DNA of 64,000 nucleotides from Clarkia xantiana subsp. parviflora (GCA_036873135.1 JAPTYO010000015.1:369339-433338), one strand, 5' to 3'. Positions 33,945 through 45,626 are shown, counted from the first letter of the stretch. The notes: a model not told the origin generated them from the letters alone. Numbers and translations are program-made.

Positions 33945-35550
33945 TTAACTTAGCAACATGCTCAACATCAAAGCATGCATAGTTGCATTGCATTGAACTT
34001 CGATATCACCTTGAAAAGAAGAGGAGTTCTTATACTCAAGAACAGCAAACATCTGCTCCTCCACACGACAGACATCCTCAATAGACTCCATCTCAGCAGT
34101 GCACAATATATCATCACTCGCAGCCTTACGCCGCAAACCTAGAATCTTGGCCTTAAGAAAAATAATCTGATCCCGTAAATCACGATTGTTTTGCATCCAA
34201 GATACGATCATCTTCCAAAGCCTCGACAAGCTCAGCACTAAGTGAAACCTGTGCATCCTGGAGGAATTTTTTCTCTTCCGCAAATTCAACAACGAAAGAT
34301 GACAGATTCATAATATCAGCAATACCCTAATAAAAAGAACAACCTTCAGAAGATAGGGAGACATAAAGTAAAAAGGATGAGCGATAAGAAGATGATTACA
34401 GGAGCATAGCAGGATAAAACCCTGTTCACCAATTCGTAAATTTCTATTGATTCACTAAAAGACAGCGCACGATCACCATGAGCAACAACGACTTGCAATA
34501 CTCAAACCCCAACTTTAGGAACAAGTAAGGAAGATTGGTAGTCAAAACGAAACTTATCCCCAGAAGAAAATGGAACCCACTCAGAACCGACAACGTCATC
34601 ATGGAGAGGAAGAATCAAGTCTTTTCGACACAATATAGGAAGTCGAATTCTGCCTACAATGGATACAACCAAGTCAGAAAAAACAAAATTAGGAGACAAA
34701 CACCAAACTAGAAACATACCTGCTAAACTCGACTTGGTCATCGACACTCGTCCCCTCGATCTGGGGGCAGGAGATAGGGGCAACACATCGACACCAGTAT
34801 AAACCTCGCTTTCATCCACAAACTGATTCCACTTGCCACGAGAAGGAACGACCCTTGTCACATGAGCTATCGAGGGTCCAGTCCCGAATCAGATTTCCTC
34901 ACTTTTGACGATCCCTATATCATCGACTCCCCAGGAGGCCCACCAGACTTGACAATGTAGGGCGACACTAACAACAGTGGAAAGGATGCAAGGACAACTA
35001 CAGAGATGCCATAGGAAGGAAGAAAAAAGTAAGTAAGAGAGAATACCTGAGGCCCTAGTCACCTGTCACGTCTCTAAAGACTTAACCATTTTTGGAAAAG
35101 CATGAGGAGAAACCCTCCCTCTATTATCTGCAATCCAATCAATAGAATCCTCCCGCGCGTGATAAATTTTCTTATGAAACCAAACTACGAGATGGAACAA
35201 ATGAGAAAAATAAAGCATGAAAATACATTGAGGGGCCATCAAAGATGTCGCTAAGAGTAAAAAAAGGAAAGAATGCGCAGGAAAAAGAAGGTGACAAGCT
35301 TGACATAAAAAGACAGGTAGAGGAAGTTGGGAAATAAAGAACTCACTCATTCTTTTAAGACATCGGAAAACACCTAGACTAGAAATGGCTTGAGAAGTAA
35401 ATCCTGCTATATCTGAATGAGACTTCCAAATTACGCTCCGCACATACACAATACAAAATCGCTTGGACAACCAATGAGCCGCAAGCCTAGCAACAATAGA
35501 AGCTACACACAACCTCGCCATCATAATGACATGGATTCTGAGGCAACATG
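33945..35550 (-). pseudogene. Antisense extra gene of element H, decayed
   Basis: Homolog of the antisense gene of F in the same order on -. The block 35066-35524 holds VVWFHKKIYHARE, matching exon 2 of F (WFHGKTY) right after a CTCGTAG acceptor. 34861-34502 holds a basic segment with LSPAPRSRGR, then LCRKDLILPLHDDVVGSEWVPF, matching exon 4 of F (LSRKDFARLTDEDVIGSEWTPF). 34292-33945 holds a coiled-coil remnant and LEYKNSSSFQGD, matching YKASSAFTAD. Frame changes interrupt the coiled coil and the transposase-like domain is not readable. Not functional as it stands. Confidence 0.6.
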
Positions 35551-36457
35551 CTCATAGATTATCTCCAGACAAGATGACTCTCCATAATTAAATGAAGGAA
35601 GAAAAACAAGGATAAACATGAAAGTAAGAAAATCAGAGCTCCAGGAAACCACTGTCCAGCTCACCACCATACACGCCACCCATAATAGGACAACTAAAAA
35701 CGCCCAACCGTCCCCTCCCCGTTTGAAATCACGCCACTGAGATAATCAACCACCCCTCTCGGTCGTTGAAAGGCTAAGGGCCAATAATTTCCGAAAGAAG
35801 TAAATACCAAATAGGTGGCTCGTCCCCCAAAGAATAAAGAAGAATAACGACTACAAAATGAGGGAATCACCCCTTTTTATAGTAAAACAATTTAGGGTTC
35901 TCAAAATCTCTTAATCCCAGCATCGATTTCAAAATTTAAAAAAATAAAATAAAATAAAAATCAGAAGGTCAAAATCAACTCATGACATCTCTTTCCATTT
36001 TAACTATAGTTATCATGCTCACACTCATGTTAACGTTTCCATGCACATGCATCGTACATCCAATACTTAGGAATTTTTATACATAATTAGCATATTTTCC
36101 ACATATGCAATTATCCCGTACGTACATCTTCATGATTGTGCTGACACGGATCCAAATTTTACTAATAATCATGATCACGTCATATCCCTGTCCGTACTCA
36201 TAATTTTCGACATACACATAAGAAGACATGATTTTTTTCATAACCACATTTTTCGGATATATGTCTGAATACATGGATCTTTACACTAATATTTTTGTTT
36301 CCTCTGTCTTGAGAGACAAAAATGAAGCACTGTGACATGTCTATGGATATATTGTTGACTCGTCAAGAGGTAAGACAACGTATCCAAATTGAGCGTCTTA
36401 TCCCATCGTAAAATAGAGTTAATCAAGGGTCAGTCCATTATTTGACTCGGGGGAAAA
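35551..36457. other. Pre-LTR noncoding region of element H
   Basis: No gene supported. AAAATAAAAT-type run near 35935-35965. Ends with the polypurine tract next to the LTR. Confidence 0.6.
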
Positions 36458-36620
36458 TGATGGATATACGCCCAATTTGTTCCCGTTACAACTCGGGTTA
36501 TATTATTACGATTACCCCACACTCGATTATAAATCCAAACAATGACCCGAACACACTACCCACATCAAAGAACGGTTCTGGTGGGAAAGACACCCGCCCG
36601 GACTGTGGCTGGTCCATAAG
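36458..36620 (+). repeat. 3' LTR of element H, truncated
   Basis: Starts TGATGGATATACGCCCAATT, identical to F for about 21 bases and then alignable with gaps up to ACCCGCCCG near 36600. Cut by the insertion of copia element C; the rest is not in the window. Confidence 0.75.
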
Positions 36621-36831
36621 CTTGAATCATACTTCATTGATGATTAGGGATTACAAACTAAAGTGTTCACTATATATACTAAGTGAGACTAGGCTCACCA
36701 ACTAGGACTATACTAGCTTAACCTAGTGGCCGGGTGTATACAACTAATTGTAAGTGTAGACAATTACACTATGTATGCAACTAAGAGTGGGTGTAGACAA
36801 TATGAGCCATCAACATATACTACACTCTATA
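36620..36831 (-). repeat. 3' LTR of element C
   Basis: About 210 bp, beginning TATAGAGTG on - directly after the purine-rich AAGAAAAGGATGGGAGAA. The start resembles that of element E (TATAGGAATG). The far end is placed only by the end of LTR H homology, and the partner LTR is outside the window. Confidence 0.6.
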
Positions 36832-37561
36832 TTCTCCCATCCTTTTCTTCTTCTTCTTTTCTTTCTTGAAAAACATCCTTGATCCCATATAGCTTCAATA
36901 AAGCCAAGTGTTGGTTCTTCACTAAAGCCTTGGTTAGCAAGTCAGCTAGTTGATCCTTTGAAGGAATGTAATGAACACCGATCCTGCCTTGTCCAATGTG
37001 GTGTCTTGTGAAGTGACAATCCAATTCAATGTGTTTGGTATTTTTAGCAATCTTCACAGCTGCTTGACTATTTGTGTAAATGGGAATAGGAAGGTTTACT
37101 TGCAAACCAAGTTCCTTGAGAATTCTGCCTACCCAAAGTGCCTCTTGAATAGCAACTCTAAGGAATCTATACTCTGCTTCAGCACTTGATAGGGAAATAG
37201 TATCTTGCTTCTTGACCTTCGAAGCTATCATGGCTACATCAAGCTTAACACAATAGGCACTCACTGACTTCCTAGTAAAAGGGCAAGCAGCCCAATCAGA
37301 ATCACAAAACAAGCTCAAATTAAGGTTGTTGGAAGGATAGATCAAGCCTTGGCCTGGGGTGCCCTTGATGTACTTGATTATCCTTATGGCAGCTTCATAG
37401 TGAGACTTCTTTGGCTTGTCAACAAATTGACTTAGTCTTTGGACTGAGAAGCTAATGTCTGGTCTTGTCATGGTAAGATATAGCAATTTACCAATAATTC
37501 TCCTATATGAAGTAGCATCCTCTAATAGCACATCATCAATGTTGGAGTTGGATGCTTTGTC
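36827..37561 (-). pseudogene. RNase H part of element C pol
   Basis: Copia RNase H region: RIIGKLLYLTMTRPDISFSV, CDSDWAACPFTRKSVSAY, KKQDTISLSSAEAEYRFL, TKHIELDCHFTRHHI and ADLLTKALVKNQHLALL, ending DGRI. Its stop codon TAG is at 36829-36827, inside the LTR. Compared with element E, the box TDSESAV reads TNSQAAV (catalytic Asp changed to Asn) and a few residues before TKHIELDC are missing. The frame is otherwise open; the start is the junction with element B. Confidence 0.88.
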
Positions 37562-37566
37562 ATACT

Positions 37567-38298
37567 TGTTGGGTTCTGATTGATTAAAATCGTCATTAAG
37601 CACAAGAGTCGAGTATGTTCAAAGGGTAGGGAAAGAAGAGTCGTCGACCTTTCTGACTCGTCTTAACGACATAGGGATGAAAGGTCGACGACAACTTATG
37701 AAAAAGTCGACTTCCAAAGTACGACTGCCCGCCACTAGGAGAAACCTTCCTTCGAAGGTAAAGACAGGTGGCGACCTGCTTGACAGGTGGCGACCTGTTG
37801 GTCATTATCATCAGATGAAACCTTCCTTCGAAGGTAAAGACAGGTGGCGACCTGCTTGTCACTATCATCAGAGGAAACCTTCCTCCGGAAGTAAACACAG
37901 GTGGAGACCTGCTTCAACTGTAATCAGAGGAAACCTTCCTCTAGAAGTAAAGATGAGGTGGCGACCTGCTTGTCACCTTCTTGACCGACTCTGAAGAGAA
38001 ACCCCCCAAGGAGGGTATCCGCCATATAAAGTCGGTAATTTATCCCTATAAATAGGGACTATTTCTATTTACTTCATTAGATTCAGTCAGTTCTAAATAC
38101 GTTCTTATATTATTACTCTCAAATCCATTACTGACTTAAGCTTCGGAGTGGAATCAGGGGCCATCCCCACCCCTTTTTAGGGTTCTCGCCCCACATAACC
38201 TCTTAGAGGAAAACTTAGCGTTCGAGAGAGCTAAGTCTGAGGCGATACTTGGAAGTCCATTCCCCGAAGTTCAAGGCCACGTCATTTTGATCCCAACA
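37567..38298 (+). repeat. 5' LTR of element B
   Basis: 732 bp. U3 holds a tandem block at about 37738-37985 with units of about 57 bp containing CCTTCCTTCGAAGG and CAGGTGGCGACCTG, both inverted repeats. TATA box at 38047-38054. Confidence 0.93.
38047..38054 (+). promoter_or_regulatory. TATA box of element B 5' LTR
   Basis: TATAAATA in TATCCCTATAAATAGGGA, itself a near palindrome. The matching box in the 3' LTR is 60537-60544. Confidence 0.7.
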
Positions 38299-38318
38299 TT
38301 TGGCGTCGCCTGTGGGAA
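38299..38318 (+). promoter_or_regulatory. Primer binding site of element B
   Basis: TTTGGCGTCGCCTGTGGGAA, a variant of the TTGGCGCCGTCTGTGGGAA site of A, D and G, directly after the LTR. Confidence 0.82.
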
Positions 38319-38357
38319 CTCCGATAAAAAATTCGTGACCTCTAGAGAAGCAATAAG

Positions 38358-39464
38358 ATGTCCAACCTCCCTGTGGAAGGGAATAATCCCCCAGCGGATC
38401 CTACCACCTCGAAGCCAATCACCAGAGAAGATCCGTCCATTCCACAAGCTAATGACGGAGGTAATGATGGAAATCTCAGTCATTCCAAGTCATTACTAAA
38501 TCCAGAAGAAGTAAGGACAGTCCCCCCGGCTGTCCCCCAAGAAGTATTGACGGCCTTCATAACCTTTTGGAATCAAGCCCAGGCGGGCACCATCCCCGAA
38601 AAGGCATCCGCTCAAGAAACTTTCCAAAAGGAGGAGGTGGCGTCCAGCGTAAAAATCCAGGAGAAAGAACCCCTGGAGAAAGAAATTCCTAAGACTCCTG
38701 AAGGAGAAATGGCGAGCAAATAACCTGTCCTATTCACTATGGGACAGGTGGAAGAGTTGTTAGAGAAAAAGAGAAGGGGGACGAACGATTTGCTGATTGT
38801 TCACGATCATACCTCCCATCCTTTCTCTAAAAGGTTGTTCAACACTCGAGTTCCTCTGCAAGTCTTTGCGAGGAACATTGACGACTACACAGGCGAAGGA
38901 GATCTTGTTCGCCACATCAACGCCCATAACTCTACCCTCCTGGGAAGAGGGGCAACTCAGGATCACTATGCAGCCCTCTTCTCAACTACGTTGAAAGAAG
39001 AGGCGTCCACTTGGTTCTATGGCCTTCCGGACAACTCGATCGATTCATGGGAGGAACTGAAGGCTAAATTCATCGAAGGCCATATAGGCCAAAGACAGCG
39101 CCTGAAGAGTATGGATTTCCTAGATAAAATTGAATAAGGTTCTGATGAAACCTTGGCCAATTATTACACTAGGTTCCATAAGATACTCCAACAGTTAAAT
39201 GAAGACGCCACGGATGGCGAGTTGATCAGGACCTTCTGGAGAGGTCTTAGGACACAGAGCCAAGCTCTGAAGGACAACATGGTGATGAAGTCGGTGAGAA
39301 AGATCGATGCCCTAGCCACGAAGGTGAAGAAGTACATAGATCTGGAAAGATCCCACGAGAATTCGCCTCGAGAAATCAAGCGCCCAGTCGTGCCAACAAA
39401 AACCGAAGAAGGCTCCGCTTCTCGACCACCTAGGAGGGAAGAAAGACGAGAGGGAAACTTTTAA
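38358..39464 (+). pseudogene. gag of element B
   Basis: Starts at ATG 38358, 60 bp after the LTR. One frame carries a variable N-terminus, YTGEGDLVRH, ASTWFYGLPDNSIDSWEEL, FIEGHIGQRQRLKSM and LANYYTRFHKILQQL, the core of the retrotransposon gag family, which forms the capsid. Three in-frame TAA codons break it (38721-38723, 39135-39137, 39462-39464) without frame changes. Continues into the zinc knuckle and protease frame at 39483. Confidence 0.88.
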
Positions 39465-40246
39465 CCTGGAAATCGTCCCGGAATGAGAAATCCTAACCCC
39501 TATCCAGGAAAGTTTACTCCTCTCACACACAATATATCAGTCGTGCTCCAGGAGATGGAAAAACTTAAGCTGGATGATCCTCCCCTGGTTAAAAAGGGAC
39601 TGATGGGATCTCAGATGAACGATTATTGTCGATATCATCGGATTCAGGGACACGACACTAACGAATGTGTCGCCTTGAAACATGACATCGAGGCTTTAAT
39701 CCGAAGGGGCAAATTACTCAAATTCATCGACAAACCTTCCATGGCTCTAAAACGGAGTCGAAGCCCCAGAAGAATTTCTCGATCTCCCTCTCATGACAAC
39801 CCACCCCCAAGAGGGACAATCAACGTCATTGCTGGAGGATTCGCCTCAGGAGGAGAAACCAGCACTGCTCGAGAAGTTTATGCCACCCAGATCTCACAAG
39901 GCAGAGATAAAGGGAAGGCGCCAGAAGAAGTCGACCCAATGGTTATAAGTTTCACCACCGACGACCTTATAATGGTCACCCAACCGCATGACGACGCTTT
40001 GGTCATCACTGCTACTTTGGCTGATTACGAGGTGAAGAGAATTCTAATCGACAGTGGAAGCTCGACCGATATACTTTTTTACGAAGCTTTCCAAAGTCTG
40101 GGATTAAGACAGAGGGATCTCCTGAAGGTCGACTTTCCTCTCATGGGATTTTTCGGAAGGACCACCTATCCAATGGGCGCTATCAAACTCCCAATGGTTC
40201 TGGGAAAAGAGAAGACGACTCTAACCGTAGATGTGCTCTCGTAGTC
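39465..40246 (+). pseudogene. gag zinc knuckle and protease (first part) of element B
   Basis: Same frame as gag. The knuckle YCRYHRIQGHDTNEC is of C-x2-H-x4-H-x4-C type. It is followed by a basic KRSRSPRRISRSPS tract, the GTINVI.GGFASGGET box, PHDDALVI and the aspartic protease motif ILIDSGSSTDILF (active Asp in DSG). The frame meets a stop at 40242, where copia element E was inserted (tagtc). The remaining protease codons resume after E. Confidence 0.88.
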
Positions 40247-40438
40247 TATAGGAATGTATATTCCATACATTCCATACTTGACACATGTATGCATACTAGT
40301 CTAGCTTACTTACACTCTAAGTTAGTTAGTTAGTTAGATGCTCTCTTCTCCTATATATACCTTGATCTACCAATTGTACAAACCGATTTTTGGTTGTTAA
40401 TACATTTTGATATTCATCCAAGATCCTCTCTATTCATA
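40247..40438 (+). repeat. 5' LTR of element E
   Basis: 192 bp, starting TATAGGAATG and ending CTATTCATA. The duplication tagtc fixes these ends, so they are TA...TA, not TG...CA. TATATATA at 40352-40359; TTAG repeats at about 40321-40336. Confidence 0.95.
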
Positions 40439-40456
40439 TGGTATCAAAGAAAACGG
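40439..40456 (+). promoter_or_regulatory. Primer binding site of element E
   Basis: TGGTATCAAAG, one mismatch from the initiator-Met site TGGTATCAGAG, immediately after the LTR. Confidence 0.82.
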
Positions 40457-40997
40457 CATTTTCTTGCTAGTCAAGCAACATCCATTTCCGGTGAACTTTG
40501 AGCTTCGTTTCCAGGTTTTCAGCTTGATTTCGTGGCTTCAATCATCAATACGTTGGATCCTGACTCTTTGTAAGTCTTCTACATCATCAATTGAGTTGTG
40601 TTTCAGCTCAATTGAATCTGTATTTGGATCATATCAGCCTAGATTGATCAGTTCTTGCTTTTCAAGCAAAGTTCTTCGGCTTTTGCTTCGTTTCCAAGCT
40701 TCGACTTATTAGGTGATTGATTAGCTGTTTTTCTTGATTACGATCATTGATTTCGTGATCTTGATCCATTTGCGACTGTTTCTGGATTGGATTCATGCCT
40801 AGATTCATTCTGGATTATTGCGTGATCTTGTTTCTTTTGCGCATACCTGGTGTTCTTGTTAGTATTGCTTGTTGTTGAAGATTCATCAACTTCTGGGAAT
40901 TCCGTTGGGTTTCTGCTGTTGTGGTTGATAGATTGTTGAAGTTTGTTGTTCTTTACGTCAAATTCAGTTGAGTTTCTGGAAATTTGGTCATTGGAAC
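40457..40997 (+). other. Leader of element E
   Basis: T-rich untranslated leader with TTGATT/GATC words. The frame at 40407-40712 has no gag similarity. A purine start context precedes the gag ATG at 40998. Confidence 0.6.
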
Positions 40998-42718
40998 ATG
41001 GCTACTTACTCGATTGAAGATCCACTATCCTTGCATCCCTCGGACACCACTGGATTGTTGCTGATTCCTTTTCAGCTTCAAGGATCAAGAAATTATCATG
41101 CATGGAGCACAGTTATCAAGGAGGGACTGCTTGTAAAGAACAAGATTGGATATATAGATGGTACATGCTCACGTTTGAGTGTGCCTGTAGCTCAACATGT
41201 GAGACGGGACAGAGCCAATGCTTTGGTTAAAGCTTGGTTAAGGAACACAGTTTCTAAGGAGTTGGTGAATGGGCTGGTTTACAACACCACTGCTTTGTCT
41301 ATTTGGCTTGATCTCAAAGAAATGTTTGAGAAGATTGATGGAACACAAATTTTCCAGTTCACAAGGGAAATTTATCAATGTTCAAAGGTGCTCAGTCTAT
41401 CACTGAATACTTTGGGAGGATGAAACAGCTTTGGGATGCTTTGGGTTCTATTGATGACCTAAGGCTTGAATGTTCAGCTGATAGTAAGTTGATCAATGAG
41501 CATAAAGAGAAATAGAAATTGATTGCTTTTCTCTTAGGCTTGAATGAATCATTTGCTCATGTTAGAAGTAGTCTCCTAATGAGGCAACCATTGCCTTCAT
41601 TGAGTGTGGCTTTTTCTGTATTGCTACAAGAGGAAAGCCAACGTGCTATCTCTGGTTCTATAGGGGATTTAGGGGAGGCCACAGCCTTATATTCTCATAG
41701 GAACTTCATCAATACAAGAGGTGATGGAGGATATAACTCAGGAAGCAATGGCTTTAACAATGTTGCTTCTTTCCCAAGGAATTACAATGGCAATGGCTCT
41801 TCTTCTAATGGAGCTATCCAAGGATCCTATTCAGGTGGTTTCAATGGCAAGGGAGGCAAAGTTGATAAGTCAACTTGGTTTTGCTCATTTTGTGGTAAGA
41901 AGGGACACAAGTTAGATACTTGTTGGAAAAAGCATCCACACCTTGCACCCTCCACAGCCTTGAAAAGACCTTGGAATGCAGCCAATATGAGCATGGATGA
42001 TGAGACTCCTTCCTCTGCTTTGGTGAAACATGTGGCTGCAGGGGACAAAAGAATCTTTCATGGAACTAAGGAGCAAACAATTCTTCACACTGGCTTGGAT
42101 GGAAGGGTTCAGCACATTGTTATTCAAGATGACTTTGATCCTCTTTCATTTCAAGAAGATGAGCCTATTTGTGTGAACATGGCAGGTATATCCTCTACAT
42201 CTAGTTCATCCATGATTTGGATTGTAGACTCAGGTGCTACTAACCATATCACTCACCATTTAAACTGGTTGCACAATATAAGGAAGGCTGATTCCCCTCA
42301 TCAATTTGTTCACTTACCAAATGGCAATAAGTGCAAGGTCACTCATATTGGGAGCTGCTCCTTTTCCTCTGGTTTTACCTTGGATGACATCCTTTATGTG
42401 CCTGATTTCAACTTCAACTTGATCTCAGTGTCTAAGCTTTCTACTCAGTTGAATTGCAAAGTTACATTTACTTGTGCAAATATGTTGATTAAGGGCCATG
42501 TTGGGAAGCCAATGGTGATTGGTGAGAGATCCAAAGGACTTTACATACTCAGGGATTCACTACCTTCATGCTCAAGCAAGGTGGTGGCACCTCATACTAC
42601 TTCAAAGGCAAATAAAGAGGATGCTTCTTGGCTTTGGCATAGGCGTTTAGGACACATATCATACACTCATTTAGGTCATTTGAATGAAGTATTATGTTTA
42701 AATGACTCTTCAAATTAA
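40998..42718 (+). pseudogene. gag and protease part of element E
   Basis: Starts ATG 40998. Copia gag landmarks: LLLIPFQLQGSRNYHAWS, RDRANALVKAWLRN and WLDLKEMFEK. A frame change occurs near 41390 and a TAG at 41513-41515; the next frame is 41519-42718. It has a canonical zinc knuckle CSFCGKKGHKLDTC, the protease motif WIVDSGATNHIT and the pre-integrase box ASWLWHRRLGHISYTHL. It stops at TAA 42716-42718. The breaks rule out a working product. Confidence 0.9.
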
Positions 42719-43860
42719 TGTGTCAAACATTGTACCATTTGCCCTTTGGCCAAGCAATCAAGATTATCTTTCCCTATTAGTCATTCTCATGCCTCTGTTC
42801 CTTTTTCCTTGATACATTTGGATCTTTGGGGTCCATACAAAGTTCCTACAATCAAAGGTTATCAATACTTCCTCACCATTGTGGATGACTTTTCCAGGGC
42901 AACTTGGGTCTTTCTAATGAAGAACAAAAGTGATACCTTCATTCATATTCAAAGCTTCTTATTGATGGTTCAAAATCAGTTTGGAACTATGGTGAAGATT
43001 GAGTGATAATGGATCTGAGTTCATCAATTCTATTTGCAAGGATCATATCCTTCTTTTGGGAATTCAACATCAAACTAGTTGCACATACACTCCTCAGCAG
43101 AATGGTAGAGTGGAGCGCAAGCATAGACAAATTTTGAATGTGGTAAGGGCATTGAGGTTCCAAGCTTGTATGCCTATCAAGTATTGGGGCTATTGTGTTC
43201 TCACTGCTTGTTATTTGATGAATAGGTTACCTTCATCTTCTTTGGAGTTCAAGTCTCTTATGGAGGTACTTTATGGCAAGCCACCTTCCATTAATCATTT
43301 GAGGATCATGGGTTGCCTATGTTTTGCCACAAACTTGAACAACTCTGACAAGTTTAGTTCAAGAGCAGAGCCTTGCATCTTCATGGGATACTCTACTTCT
43401 CAAAAAGGTTATCTTGTGATGAAGATCTCCAATTCAGCATTTCAAGTTTCCAGGGATGTTGTTTTTCATGAGCATATATTTCCTTTTGGCATGTCTAAGG
43501 CAAAATTGAGACATATATTACCTACTTGCTTGGGGTCCAAGTTATTAGTTGAGGAGTCTTCTTCTAGTTCACCAATGGTTGAGGATGCTCTTCCTCAGCT
43601 CCCCACAGTTGAGGATGTTCTTCCTCAGCTCCCCATAGTAGAGGATGTTCCTTTAATCCCTTTGGTTGATACTCCACAAGTACCCATCTTAAGAAGGAGT
43701 GCAAGGATTGCTCAGTTAAGAAAGGATTCTTCTTCAAATGTTGCTTTTGGTATGGAGAAATACATTGCCTATGATCATCTTAATCCTACCTTCAATTGTT
43801 TCTTGGCCTCCATTGACAAGATCAAAGAGCCTTCTACATATAAGCAAGCAATCAAAGACT
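42719..43860 (+). pseudogene. Integrase of element E
   Basis: Zinc-binding CVKHCTICPLAK just after the stop at 42716, then catalytic residues of the DDE core: first Asp in HLDLWGPY, second in SDNGSEF (about 43000) and Glu in PQQNGRVERKHR (about 43110). A frame change near 43000, right before SDNG, separates the first part (42746-43006) from the second. Integrase joins the cDNA to the genome; all three catalytic residues remain but in different frames. Confidence 0.9.
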
Positions 43861-44765
43861 CAAATTGGGTGATTTCTATGAAGGAGGAGATCAAGGCCTT
43901 ACAAGATAACAATACATGGAAGATTATGGAGCTGCCCCATGGGAAGTCTTCTATTGGGTGCAAATGGGTGTTTAGGGTGAAGTACAACTCTGATGGATCT
44001 ATTGAAAGATATAAAGCTAGGCTTGTTGCCAAAGGCTTTACCTAAATAGAAGGGACTGATTTCAATGAGACCTTTTCTCCTGTGGTGAAGATGACAACTG
44101 TGAGAATTGTTTTGGCTATGGCAGCCTCTCATTCTTGGGGACTCTTTCACATGGATGTCATCAATGCTTTTCTTCAAGGTAACTTGCATGAAGAAGTTTA
44201 TATGGACATTCCTCAAGGCTTTGATTCTCCTATGATCACTCCTGGTGCTTCTAAACGTGTCTGCAAACTTTTGAAATCACTCTATGGGTTAAAACAAGCA
44301 TCTAGACAATGGAACATCAAGCTCACCAACACCCCATTGGAAAATGGTTATTCTCAAAGTGCCTCGGATCATTCCTTGTTCACCAAGGCAAATGGAGAGG
44401 ACAGGGTGTATCTTCTCTTTTATGTGAATGATTTGCTCATCACAGGTTCAAGTGCTTCTATGATTGATCACTTGAAGTCCATTCTGAAATCTCATTTTAA
44501 GCTCAAGGATTTGGGCAACTTGAGGTATTTCTTAGGATTGGAAATTGCAAGGTCCAAAGAAGGTTTGGTCATCAACCAAAAGAAGTATGCCCTTGAGCTT
44601 ATTGAGGAGGCTGGTTTGGGGGCTGCTAGACCTTGTGAGACTCCCATGGAGTTCAATCTCAAACTAACAACTTGCGCATATGATGAAGCAACTAACACCT
44701 CCTCAGATGATTTGCCTCTTGAAGATGTGTCTGCTTATAGAAGATTGGTGGGCAAGTTATTGTAA
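43861..44765 (+). pseudogene. Reverse transcriptase of element E
   Basis: Begins WVISMKEEIKALQDNNTWKI and ends RRLVGKLL. Palm and finger blocks CKWVFRVKYNSDGSIERYKA, LKSLYGLKQASRQWN and LKDLGNLRYFLGLEIA. In-frame stop TAA at 44043-44045. The active box reads YVND at about 44421-44432, so the first Asp of YVDD is Asn (a G to A change). A further stop TAA lies at 44763-44765 just before TMTRPDI. RT copies the genomic RNA into cDNA; this copy is inactive on two counts. Confidence 0.92.
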
Positions 44766-45434
44766 TTGACAATGACTAGGCCAGATATTAGCTTTGCAGT
44801 TCAAAGGTTAAGTCAATTTGTTGACAAGCCCAAGAAATCTCATCATGATGCAGCTATAAGGGTGATCAAGTACATCAAAGGTACCCCTGGCCAAGGACTT
44901 CTCTATCCAACCAACATTGCACTTGACTTGAGTCTTTACTGTGATTCAGATTGGGCAGCTTGTCCATTTAGTAGGAAGTCTATTAGTGCATATTGTGTAA
45001 AACTTGGTGGAGCTATGGTAGGGTGGAAAGTGAAGAAACAAGACACGGTTTCCCTTTCAAGTGCAGAGGCAGAATACAGGTGTTTGAGGGCAGCTATTCA
45101 GGAAGCACTTTGGGTTACTAGACTTCTAAAGGAGCTTGGGGTGCATGTCATTTTACCCATTCCTATATTCACTGATAGTGAGTCTGCAGTGAAGATAGCC
45201 AAAAACCCAATGTTTTATGAACGTACCAAGCATATTGAATTAGATTGCCATTTTACTAGGCACCACATTCAATCAGGGCAAGTTGCACCTACACATGTTG
45301 CTTCTAGAAATCAGCTGGCAGATTTATTGACAAAGGCTCTAATCAAGAAACAACACATTGCCTTGCTTAGGCTCTATGGTATCAAGGATGTTTTTCATGA
45401 AAAGACAAGAGAAGAAAAGGATGGGAGCATATAG
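44766..45434 (+). pseudogene. RNase H of element E
   Basis: 222-codon open frame, the C-terminus of pol. It contains TMTRPDISFAV, CDSDWAACPFSRKSISAY, KKQDTVSLSSAEAEYRCL, FTDSESAVKIA and TKHIELDCHFTRHHI, ending DGSI. The stop TAG (45432-45434) lies in the 3' LTR, which starts at 45430. Well preserved and close to element C. Confidence 0.92.
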
Positions 45435-45621
45435 GAATGTATATTCCATACATTCCATACTTGACACATGTATGCATACTAGTCTAGCTTACTTACACTC
45501 TAAGTTAGTTAGTTAGTTAGATGCTCTCTTCTCCTATATATACCTTGATATACCAATTGTACAAACCGATTTTTGGTTGTTACTACATTTTGATATTCAT
45601 CCAAGATCCTCTCTATTCATA
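45430..45621 (+). repeat. 3' LTR of element E
   Basis: 192 bp. Two differences from the 5' LTR (TGATCTACC to TGATATACC, GTTAATAC to GTTACTAC). Followed by the duplication tagtc. Confidence 0.95.
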
Positions 45622-45626
45622 TAGTC

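Larger units (their letters stand above)
32678..36620 (+). mobile_element. Element H: Ty3/gypsy (Tat-like) element, 3' part
   Basis: Same plan as element F: tandem repeats with the shared satellite core, an antisense gene on -, noncoding sequence, polypurine tract TTTGACTCGGGGGAAAA (36441-36457) and the start of a 3' LTR at 36458. Its left part is lost at the junction with K' and its LTR is broken by copia element C after about 160 bp. No sense coding sequence remains. Confidence 0.8.
36620..37566 (-). mobile_element. Element C (3' part): Ty1/copia element
   Basis: The 3' end of a copia element on -: RNase H frame, purine-rich tract, and an LTR whose start (TATAGAGTG on -) is at 36831. The LTR extends to about 36620, boundary uncertain. 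Interrupted by gypsy element B, with duplication atact at 37562-37566 and 60789-60793. The RT part continues at 60794-61075. Confidence 0.82.
40247..45621 (+). mobile_element. Element E: Ty1/copia element with TA..TA ends
   Basis: 5375 bp with duplications tagtc at 40242-40246 and 45622-45626, and 192-bp LTRs that differ at two sites. A single gag-pol polyprotein gene is broken by two frameshifts and several stops. It landed in the protease region of element B. Order gag, protease, integrase, RT, RNase H is the copia order. Confidence 0.95.
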
